Source: UBA7692 sp964552715
Lineage (GTDB): Bacteria > Bacteroidota > Bacteroidia > Chitinophagales > LD1
NCBI GenBank assembly: GCA_964552715.1
Contig: CAZKHZ010000096.1
Location: 1 to 13,782, forward strand
Direction of reading: 5' to 3'
Length of the DNA stretch: 13,782 nt
A program made the position numbers and the translations under genes. Position 1 is the stretch's first letter; every line of letters begins with the position of its first letter. Below are positions 7,368-13,385 of the stretch, one piece after another. Under the pieces are notes generated by a model. That model searched no databases. It had not been told where the DNA came from and worked only from the letters and a program-made list of their open reading frames with translations.

Positions 7368-8876
7368 TTAGTTCTCCAAAATGTCAGCCCTGCTTTTAGG
7401 TCGCCTTTCAAGATGCCACTTAAAGTCCTTTAGTGTGTAATCATCCTTAGGCAATAGCTTAATGGGTGTGAACACCGCCTCGGGCTTTTTCTCGAAAGTA
7501 ATTTTACGCATTTTCTTGTCGGCAAAATACAACCATATAATGGCGCTCTTAGCCTTGTTTGCGCCCATTATTTTACCATTATCTTCTTTACCAAAATAAA
7601 GGCTTTCGGCATTTTGCACCACCTTCACTTTGCGCAGCTCGCTATCAATAAAATACCCAAAAATGTTCTTGCCTTTTATCTGATCGTAAAACGGAATAGC
7701 AGAGGGCGAAACAATAAAGCCGTTGCGCATCATCTTCAATTCATCAGGCTTTTTGTTCTTTACGGATAAAAAAATAGTGTCGGCAGTCATTTGTATGTTG
7801 TCGTTCCAAATCACAGGCTTTTGATGAAAGCGAAACGTAGAATCTTCAAACGAATAATACAGTGAATCGCACACACCCTGCATACCTTTCATAAACATGC
7901 GCACCTTGTGATAGGCATAAAAAATGCGCGTGCTATCGCGCTCCGATTTGGTCATGCTTTTAAGGGTATCGGCAGTTAAAAACAGCGAATCGTTCTCAAG
8001 TTTATAAATCAACACCGGATGGTCGGTTGCTTTGATGTATTGTTGATTTTCAAAGTACTCTCCTTTGTTGCCGGTGATGGAAACCTCCATGGAACTATCG
8101 CGCCATTCAAACGCCTTTAAGCATCTGCCATAACCCCTAAACCGCTCGTAATAAAGGCTATCGGTAAAAAGTGTTTGTGGCGAATTGTTGACCACAGTAC
8201 CCTTGCCAAACGAAGCCACATCGCTTTTGCTATCGTACCAACCCGACTGACAATTGATGGCACTTTCTTTATTGATAATAGTGGTGTTGCCAAAGAAATA
8301 TGCCACATCGGTTTTGAGGTTATAGTGCAGCGTGTCGGATACCAAGTTGTAGTTTGAGTCAACAATTTCAACATTGTTGCGAAAGTGAACCATGTCTGTA
8401 GCCGAATAGAAATAACCTTTCTGGCTGGTGATGGTGGTGTTGTTGCGCAAAACTTTTCCACCCGAAACATAATAGGAGGTTTTGGTAGCCGAATTGTAGA
8501 TAAGTTCGTTTGAAAGCAAGGTCATGTTAGGCGTTTTGAGCCGCACATTGCGCAACAACCTTGCAGTTTTGTTATTGCCCGTGTAATACAACACATCGCT
8601 GTAGGCATCAATAGTATCTTGCCGAATATGTACATGACCAAAGGCGTCCACTGCATTTTCATCGCGTTGAATTTTTGCACTGTCGCAAAACATCAGCACA
8701 TCATCTTGCTTCAATTGTACATCGCCAGAAAGCAGCGTGTAACGCTTGCCGCCCATCTCTGTATATTTCAAAAAATCGGCATGAATAATTTGCACCTCCT
8801 TGGTAGAATCTTGCGCTCGCAAATCTGCAACCAACAACGCTGCAACAACAAACAATAAAACACGAATTATCATCAT
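7368..8876 (-). CDS. OstA-like (LptA/LptD N-terminal domain) periplasmic protein
   Basis: The 502-aa product resembles the OstA-like proteins of Bacteroidota, whose beta-jellyroll repeats are related to LptA and the N-domain of LptD in lipopolysaccharide transport. A signal peptide (MMIIRVLLFVVAALLVADLRAQ) precedes repeated strand motifs such as GDVQLKQDDVLMFCDSAKI, AFGHVHIRQDTIDAYSDVLY, NVRLKTPNMTLLSNELIY, NVEIVDSNYNLVSDTLHY and DRVxF-like turns, which are OstA-fold hallmarks. It is longer than LptA (about 180 aa) and lacks the LptD barrel. The frame extends to 8915, but the added 13 residues would precede the signal peptide, so the first of two adjacent Mets (8876) is taken. It is last in a three-gene minus-strand cluster with an 81-bp gap and a terminator downstream. 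A lipopolysaccharide-transport role is inferred from the family. Confidence 0.85.
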   Translation of the reverse strand: MMIIRVLLFVVAALLVADLRAQDSTKEVQIIHADFLKYTEMGGKRYTLLSGDVQLKQDDVLMFCDSAKIQRDENAVDAFGHVHIRQDTIDAYSDVLYYTGNNKTARLLRNVRLKTPNMTLLSNELIYNSATKTSYYVSGGKVLRNNTTITSQKGYFYSATDMVHFRNNVEIVDSNYNLVSDTLHYNLKTDVAYFFGNTTIINKESAINCQSGWYDSKSDVASFGKGTVVNNSPQTLFTDSLYYERFRGYGRCLKAFEWRDSSMEVSITGNKGEYFENQQYIKATDHPVLIYKLENDSLFLTADTLKSMTKSERDSTRIFYAYHKVRMFMKGMQGVCDSLYYSFEDSTFRFHQKPVIWNDNIQMTADTIFLSVKNKKPDELKMMRNGFIVSPSAIPFYDQIKGKNIFGYFIDSELRKVKVVQNAESLYFGKEDNGKIMGANKAKSAIIWLYFADKKMRKITFEKKPEAVFTPIKLLPKDDYTLKDFKWHLERRPKSRADILEN

Positions 8877-8957
8877 GGAAATCAAGTCAGAAATTCTGCT
8901 GAATCTTGCAGGCAATCCAATTGGCTTGCAACATAAATAAAATGTACTGCTGAAAAG

Positions 8958-9428
8958 TTATTTTGAGGAACCAAGATTGACATCCTTACTAAAATCAAAT
9001 GGCAACTCCCTTCGCAAAACGCAATATGCCTTAAACTTAATATTGCCCGAAAAGCCAAGGCGAACAACCTTGCCTTTAATCACATCTAAAATACTGTTGA
9101 GGTTATTCATGATGTTGTTATCAAGTTTGAAATCAAGTTTCACAGGCACTTTAAACTCCTGTTTGCCGCGCACCTTTATATCCACCTCCTCACCTATTGT
9201 TGCCACCACCTTGTTGTTCATGGTAACATTTGCCGCCAGATTCTGCACCTTGAACCGCACCCGATTAGGATTGTACAACACCACATCCGTACCCAAACTA
9301 AAGTTCAATCCATCTCTATCTAACCTATAATTTTCTACACGCCTATACTCTGGCTGCTGAATGCTGCACGAACTAATAGAAACAACAAATATGAGTGGTA
9401 TAAAATGTAAATATTGGCTGCTTCTCAT
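8958..9428 (-). CDS. LEA-type-2 family lipoprotein
   Basis: This 156-aa predicted lipoprotein has a signal peptide with lipobox SISSC (Cys21). The body is a single beta-sandwich of the LEA-2/WHy kind: LNFSLGTDVVLYNPNRVRFKVQNLAANVTMNNKVVATIGE is the typical strand-NPN-strand core, followed by FKVPVKLDFKL and the closing LGFSGNIKFKA. These domains bind or stabilise surfaces; the exact role in Bacteroidota is not known. It sits between the DUF4230-like gene (24 bp upstream) and the OstA-like gene (81 bp downstream), so it is probably co-transcribed with both. The NPN motif and lipobox make the family call good; the function is not inferred beyond the envelope. Confidence 0.8.
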   Translation of the reverse strand: MRSSQYLHFIPLIFVVSISSCSIQQPEYRRVENYRLDRDGLNFSLGTDVVLYNPNRVRFKVQNLAANVTMNNKVVATIGEEVDIKVRGKQEFKVPVKLDFKLDNNIMNNLNSILDVIKGKVVRLGFSGNIKFKAYCVLRRELPFDFSKDVNLGSSK

Positions 9429-9452
9429 TAATTGTTCTCCCGTCTCTCGTCC

Positions 9453-10118
9453 CTACTTTCCCACCTGCTCTTTCAAATACTCATTCACATCCTTATTCAA
9501 ACCCGGCACCTGCGGCAAAGGGAATTCCTGCCCGTCAAAAAACACTCTGAGTTTGAATTTGTAAGGCATTAATAACCACATAGCAGCAACTGTTATATTA
9601 TGTTTTCCTTTTTTGATGTGTTCCTTTTGTTTTTCCAAGCGCATACGCATCAATTCACTTAAAGCAGGCTTAACACTTCCATAAGCCGCAGCATCTTTAT
9701 AATGCTTCCAAGTGTTGATACCATTTACTTTTATATCATCAAATGCAACATTGTAATCCATCAGATAACAACGCGGCAAAATCAATTCCACCTCATCACC
9801 ATTTCTATCCTTTTTAAAATTCTTAGCCTCTAAGTCCATACCGTAATTAGCGCGATAAGGAATTGTAAGCACCACATCATTTACACTGCCTTTATAGAAA
9901 TTGTACAACGCGGCATCCTCCTCAGGCGAAAGAGCAATCGTCATCACACTATCCACTTCCGTTTGCGCATTGCTGATGATAAGTTTGAAAAGCGGATAAT
10001 TGGCAAGCAGACCATCGCGTACCTTACCTGCACCGCTATACATTCCAAAAACAAAGGCACCAGCTACTGCCGCTACCACCACTATTGCTATCAAAAAACC
10101 TTTGAGATTAAATTTCAT
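9453..10118 (-). CDS. DUF4230-like membrane-anchored protein
   Basis: This 221-aa protein has a single N-terminal membrane anchor (about 7-27, GFLIAIVVVAAVAGAFVFGMY) and a periplasmic domain of about 190 residues. The domain carries a DVVLTIPYRANYGMDL stretch, then VELILPRCYLMDYNVAFDDIKVNG, matching the strand order I recall for DUF4230 (a hydrophobic VxLxIP strand, a DL-containing loop, and an LP strand with a following Asp). A helical segment follows (LSELMRMRLEKQKEHIKKG) and a C-terminal part. It is first in the cluster, 24 bp ahead of the LEA-2 gene. The family assignment is tentative and the function unknown; its neighbours suggest an envelope role. Confidence 0.55.
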   Translation of the reverse strand: MKFNLKGFLIAIVVVAAVAGAFVFGMYSGAGKVRDGLLANYPLFKLIISNAQTEVDSVMTIALSPEEDAALYNFYKGSVNDVVLTIPYRANYGMDLEAKNFKKDRNGDEVELILPRCYLMDYNVAFDDIKVNGINTWKHYKDAAAYGSVKPALSELMRMRLEKQKEHIKKGKHNITVAAMWLLMPYKFKLRVFFDGQEFPLPQVPGLNKDVNEYLKEQVGK

Positions 10119-10134
10119 GTTACTGCTTTTGCCG

Positions 10135-10142
10135 CAATTATA
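10135..10142 (-). promoter_or_regulatory. Putative -7 element for the envelope gene cluster
   Basis: TATAATTG on the minus strand differs from TAnnTTTG at one position and lies 16 bp upstream of the start codon at 10118. A TTG lies only 15 bp further upstream, shorter than usual. Position supports it, sequence only weakly. Confidence 0.3.
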
Positions 10143-10195
10143 ATGCTAAATTCAATTCAACTTCATTTCAAAACAAAACGCAACATTCAATAAAA

Positions 10196-10229
10196 ACAAA
10201 ACCGTCTTGCAAGTTTCCCTGCAAGACGG
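10196..10229 (-). terminator. Strong intrinsic terminator downstream of mazG
   Basis: A perfect 10-bp stem (CCGTCTTGCA pairing with TGCAAGACGG, loop of 8 nt) occupies 10202-10229. On the minus strand it is followed by a T-rich run (TTTTGTTTTTATT), the expected arrangement for a terminator of minus-strand transcription. It lies about 117 nt beyond the mazG stop, further than usual, which leaves room for another transcript unit in between. On the plus strand no T-run follows it. Confidence 0.85.
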
Positions 10230-10253
10230 CTAACACTAAAACCACTATGAACC

Positions 10254-10273
10254 TGCGTGCACCCCTACACGCA
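10254..10273 (-). ncRNA. Hairpin between mazG and its terminator, possible small RNA or 3' UTR
   Basis: TGCGTG pairs with CACGCA across an 8-nt loop (CACCCCTA on the plus strand). The hairpin lies 24 nt upstream, on the minus strand, of the strong terminator stem at 10202-10229. The two GC-rich elements sit in AT-rich flanks, and an AAAAACTTT/AAAGTTTTT inverted repeat lies at 10290-10317. This could be a small RNA of roughly 100 nt on the minus strand, or just the mazG 3' untranslated region. No known RNA family is recognised and no good promoter is seen. Confidence 0.3.
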
Positions 10274-10345
10274 AGCAAAACGAAGTTGCAAAAACTTTTA
10301 AAAACAACAAAGTTTTTTCTAAATAAATTTAACTCAACCTGCTCC

Positions 10346-11113
10346 TTATTCCCTTTTCTTCGCTTCCTCCCACCACACGTCCATCTCCTCCAGTGTCATA
10401 TTACTCAACTCCTTTCCTTCTGCCAAAGCCTTCTGCTCCATAAATTGAAAGCGGTGAATAAACTTAGCGTTCGTCTTTTCTAAGGCAGCCTCGGGGTTCA
10501 CATTAATAAAGCGCGCATAATTCACCAGCGAAAAAAGCACGTCCCCAAACTCCTTCTCTATCTCCACCTTGTCATTTCTATCTACCACCTCTCTCAGCTC
10601 CTCCATCTCCTCTTTTACCTTCTCCCACACTTGGTCTTTATTCTCCCAGTCAAAACCAATCGTCCGCACCTTGTCTTGTATCCGCTGCGCCTTGGGCAAT
10701 GCCGGCAACGATTTTGGCACACCCTGCAACACACTTTTTTTGCCCTCTTTCAACTTCAGCTTCTCCCAGTTCATCTTCACATCATCCTCGTTTTGCACTT
10801 TTACATCTCCATAGATATGCGGATGCCGATGAATCAACTTGTCGCACAAATCATTAATCACCCCTGCCACATCAAAAGCCCCCTGTTCCTCCCCTATCTT
10901 TGAGTAAAAAATAATATGCAAAAGTATGTCTCCCAATTCCTCTTTCACATCTTTCATATTGTTTGAAGCAATCGCCTCATTCAGCTCATATACTTCCTCA
11001 ATAGTCAGCGGTCTTAGCGTCTCCATCGTTTGTTTCATATCCCATGGACATTGCGCTCGCAATTCGTTCATTATATTCAATATCCGTTCAAAGGCTTTCA
11101 GTTTTTCATTCAT
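10346..11113 (-). CDS. mazG: Nucleoside triphosphate pyrophosphohydrolase MazG
   Basis: This 255-aa cytosolic enzyme hydrolyses nucleoside triphosphates to monophosphate and pyrophosphate, removing non-canonical or excess nucleotides. Two MazG domains are visible. The N-terminal one begins with LRAQCPWDMKQTMETLRP (18-35) and carries metal-binding acids in EEVYE (39-43) and EELGD (58-62), with HPHIYGD at 97-103 and VQNEDDVKMNWEKLK at 106-120. The C-terminal one carries EEMEELRE (168-175) and EKEFGD (186-191). Length and motifs match full-length family members (about 260 aa). It is transcribed away from ftcD with only 35 bp between the start codons. A strong terminator follows about 117 nt past the stop. 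No sign of truncation. Confidence 0.96.
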   Translation of the reverse strand: MNEKLKAFERILNIMNELRAQCPWDMKQTMETLRPLTIEEVYELNEAIASNNMKDVKEELGDILLHIIFYSKIGEEQGAFDVAGVINDLCDKLIHRHPHIYGDVKVQNEDDVKMNWEKLKLKEGKKSVLQGVPKSLPALPKAQRIQDKVRTIGFDWENKDQVWEKVKEEMEELREVVDRNDKVEIEKEFGDVLFSLVNYARFINVNPEAALEKTNAKFIHRFQFMEQKALAEGKELSNMTLEEMDVWWEEAKKRE

Positions 11114-11148
11114 GATTTTTGTTCTCTTTGCTGCGCAAAATACTTTCT
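11114..11148. promoter_or_regulatory. 35-bp divergent start region between mazG and ftcD
   Basis: The two start codons are only 35 bp apart, so leaders and promoters must overlap each other and probably the two gene starts. On the minus strand TATTTTG resembles a shortened -7 element for mazG; on the plus strand TCTCTTTG (11123-11130, one mismatch to TAnnTTTG) could serve ftcD. The segment shares CTGCGC, AAAATA and TTTCTA in order with the TonB receptor upstream region. Confidence 0.4.
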
Positions 11149-12798
11149 ATGAAGAAGATTATCGAATGTGTTCCAAATTTTAGTGAAGGCAGAGATGTAA
11201 ACATCATAAAACAAATCACCGATGCTATTGAAAATGTAGCAGGTGCAAAACTGCTTCATGTGGATATGGGCGCAGCTACAAACCGCACAGTGGTAACCTT
11301 TGCAGCAGATGAAAACACTATTGTAGAAGCAGCCTTTCAAGCAATAAAAAAAGCATCTGCATTAATTGATATGCGCAAACATCATGGCGAGCATCCTCGA
11401 TCGGGTGCAATAGATGTTTGCCCCTTTATTCCTATTGCAAATGCGAGCATCGAAGACTGTATTGCATGCGCAAAAAAGTTGGGCAAGCGCGTAGCCGAAG
11501 AATTAGACATCCCCGTTTATCTCTATGAATATGCAGCCACTGCAAACCATCGCACAAACCTTGCGCACATTCGAGCTGGAGAATACGAAGGCATTAAAGA
11601 CAAAATAAAACTGCCTGAGTGGCAACCCGATTACGGCAATGCAACATTCAACGAACGCAGCGGCAATCTCATTGCAGGCGCGCGAAATATTTTAATAGCC
11701 TATAACGCAAACTTAAACACCACCTCCGTTCGCAGAGCTAACTCAGTTGCTTTTGACATTCGTGAACAAGGAAGAAAAATAAAAGATGAAGCTGGCATCG
11801 AAACCCAACAACCTGGCTGGTGCAAATCAGTAAAAGCCATTGGTTGGTTTATTGAAGAGTATGGTTTAGCCCAAGTCTCCATGAACCTCACCAACATCAA
11901 CCACACGCCAATTCACATAGCCTTTGATGCTTGCGTAAAAAGCGCGTACCAAAGAGGAATGCGCGTAACTGGCTCAGAACTTATCGGTTTAATTCCTTTG
12001 CAATCTATGTTGGATGCAGGAAAATACTTTTTAGAAAAACAACAACGCAGCACAGGCGTGGGCGATGAAGAACTTATTCGCATAGCCATCAAAAGCATGG
12101 GCTTAGATGAATTAGCACCCTTTGAACCACGCAAGCGAATCATCGAATATGTTTTAGAAGCTGTTTTGGCAAACGCTTTAGTAAACAAAACACTCACCGA
12201 ATTTGCCAACGAAACCGCTAGCGAAAGCCCCGCCCCCGGGGGAGGCTCTGTTGCGGCATACATTGGCGCACTCGGTATAAGTCTTGGCACAATGGTAGCT
12301 AATCTCTCCGCACACAAAAAAGGTTGGGATAATCGTTGGAAAGAATTTAGCGACTGGGCACAAAAAGGGCAAGAAATAAAATCTGCATTGCTCAAACTTG
12401 TAGATGAAGACACCCTTGCCTTCAATGCAATAATGAATGCTTTTGCATTACCAAAAAATACCGATGAAGAAAAACAAACTCGTAGCAAAGCAATACAGAC
12501 CGCTACAAAACACGCCATCGAAATTCCTTTTCGTGTGATGGAGTTATCTTATCAATCCTTTGACATCATAGCGGCAATGGCAAAAGAAGGCAATCCAAAC
12601 TCCATAAGCGATGCAGGCGTTGGTGCACTTTGCGCCCGCACAGCAGTGTATGGTGCTTACTTGAATGTATTGATTAATGCTCAAAGCCTGAAAGATGAAA
12701 CTTTTAAGAATGATATAAATGCAAAAGCAGAACAAATACTTAAGCATTCCATCGAAAAAGAACAGCAAATTCTTGAGATTGTGAAAAGTAGAATTTAA
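11149..12798 (+). CDS. ftcD: Bifunctional glutamate formimidoyltransferase / formimidoyl-THF cyclodeaminase
   Basis: This 549-aa enzyme passes the formimino group of formiminoglutamate, a histidine breakdown product, to tetrahydrofolate, then releases ammonia to give methenyl-THF. The transferase half (about 1-325) opens with KKIIECVPNFSEGRD; GEHPRSGAIDVCPFIP at 80-95 includes the catalytic His82, and NLTNINHTPIHIAF lies at 247-259. The cyclodeaminase half (about 340-549) starts with LTEFANETASESPAPGGGSV, holding the PAPGGGSVAA signature at 361-370, and continues through VDEDTLAFNAIMNAF and SDAGVGALCARTAVYGA. Length matches the animal bifunctional enzyme (about 541 aa). The frame opens at a TTG at 11119, but the ATG at 11149 directly precedes the conserved start. 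No other histidine-utilisation gene is in the window. Confidence 0.96.
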   Translation: MKKIIECVPNFSEGRDVNIIKQITDAIENVAGAKLLHVDMGAATNRTVVTFAADENTIVEAAFQAIKKASALIDMRKHHGEHPRSGAIDVCPFIPIANASIEDCIACAKKLGKRVAEELDIPVYLYEYAATANHRTNLAHIRAGEYEGIKDKIKLPEWQPDYGNATFNERSGNLIAGARNILIAYNANLNTTSVRRANSVAFDIREQGRKIKDEAGIETQQPGWCKSVKAIGWFIEEYGLAQVSMNLTNINHTPIHIAFDACVKSAYQRGMRVTGSELIGLIPLQSMLDAGKYFLEKQQRSTGVGDEELIRIAIKSMGLDELAPFEPRKRIIEYVLEAVLANALVNKTLTEFANETASESPAPGGGSVAAYIGALGISLGTMVANLSAHKKGWDNRWKEFSDWAQKGQEIKSALLKLVDEDTLAFNAIMNAFALPKNTDEEKQTRSKAIQTATKHAIEIPFRVMELSYQSFDIIAAMAKEGNPNSISDAGVGALCARTAVYGAYLNVLINAQSLKDETFKNDINAKAEQILKHSIEKEQQILEIVKSRI

Positions 12799-12826
12799 TA
12801 AGGGCTAAGTTGTTATTAGTTAGAAT

Positions 12827-12854
12827 TAAGAACCAAGAATCAAGAGCCAAGAAA
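12827..12854 (+). repeat. Four tandem degenerate heptamers (CAAGAAT-type)
   Basis: Consecutive units TAAGAAC, CAAGAAT, CAAGAGC and CAAGAAA occupy 28 bp, about 30 bp after the ftcD stop. The unit fits the pattern [CGT]AAGRRC-like, similar in length and composition to the GGACGAA repeat at 4156-4176 when rotated to GAAGGAC. It lies outside any gene. No hairpin terminator for ftcD is seen nearby. Confidence 0.75.
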
Positions 12855-12933
12855 TGAGCTGTGAGGACTGATAAGTGATTGGCGAGCGAGTGGCAAGCAA
12901 ACAGCCGTAAGAAAGTTGGGATATTAGGAGTAA

Positions 12934-12993
12934 TGGACAAAAAGAGTGGTGTTTTAAGGATGTTTTGTTCAAGTGGACAAAAAGAATGGTGTT
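12934..12993. repeat. Direct repeat of 20 bp, period 40 bp
   Basis: TGGACAAAAAGAGTGGTGTT at 12934-12953 recurs at 12974-12993 with one mismatch (G to A). The second copy ends 3 bp before the last recognisable codon of the broken secreted-protein start, so the repeat marks the break point. No open frame of interest is present. Confidence 0.85.
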
Positions 12994-12996
12994 GTT

Positions 12997-13080
12997 GTCA
13001 AAACTCGGATTGGGCACAAGGTTTTGTGCCATGCACAAACTATAACAGAAAAAGCAGAAGAAAAATAAAGTGTGCTTCAT
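12997..13080 (-). pseudogene. Remnant of a secreted protein gene (signal peptide plus AQNLVPNPSFD)
   Basis: Minus-strand reading from the ATG at 13080 gives a clean signal peptide (MKHTLFFFCFFCYSLCMAQ) and NLVPNPSFD. AQNLVPNPSFE-type starts are typical of Bacteroidota secreted proteins, including OmpA-family and sorting-signal proteins. After about residue 28 the frame runs into the 20-bp repeats at 12934-12993 and has no family-like sequence until it stops at 12826. The downstream part has evidently been lost or replaced. The GGCACAA/TTGTGCC palindrome at 13013-13030 lies in the AQNLVP codons and is probably a coding coincidence. Confidence 0.6.
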
Positions 13081-13385
13081 GCGCTCGGGCGGTTTGTATA
13101 TGGTAAATGTATAAGATTAATTTTTAGAATAGGAAATTTTAATGAGGGTATTTTAAAGAATACTGTAATGGGAAGAAGCGGTCATTTTATTGACGCAACG
13201 TCCGCAAGGCGAAGCGATTGCTGTGAAGGGATTGGTATTAAAAAACGGAGACGTTGGGGCGAAGAAGTTTAATATTGATTGAGTGAATAAATACAATGTT
13301 GCTGTGTTGTTTATTGGGTGTGCCGATGGCTTTGATGGGTTTGAAGGCAAGTCTTTGGGCGTTGTGAACAACACAAATGGGTGAT
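13081..13385. other. Gene-free stretch with one short open relic and a distant inverted repeat
   Basis: No convincing gene is seen. A plus-strand frame is open from 13169 to a TGA near 13282 without a start codon; its last part reads RPQGEAIAVKGLVLKNGDVG and is locally richer in GC than its surroundings, like a gene fragment or a dispersed repeat. A 9-bp inverted repeat (TGTGTTGTT at 13303-13311, AACAACACA at 13367-13375) encloses 55 bp just before the 21-bp array. Neither is assigned a function. Confidence 0.4.

Noticed and set aside
7030..7411. Two short minus-strand frames in the gene-free stretch
   Set aside because: They cover degenerate repeats and terminator hairpins, and one overlaps the 3' end of the OstA-like gene; composition is not protein-like.
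10247..10483. 78-aa plus-strand frame starting in the mazG downstream region
   Set aside because: Most of it is antisense to mazG and its first codons cover the hairpins; no independent support.
11913..12518. 201-aa minus-strand frame inside ftcD
   Set aside because: It is a shadow of a clearly conserved gene; its sequence is Ser/Ala/Phe-rich, as expected for an antisense reading.
13013..13030. GGCACAA/TTGTGCC hairpin as a terminator or operator
   Set aside because: It coincides with codons for AQNLVP in the gene remnant and has no T-tract on either strand.
12826..13080. An intact 84-aa secreted protein
   Set aside because: Only the first 28 residues look like a real protein; the remainder is translated repeat DNA, so it is listed as a remnant.
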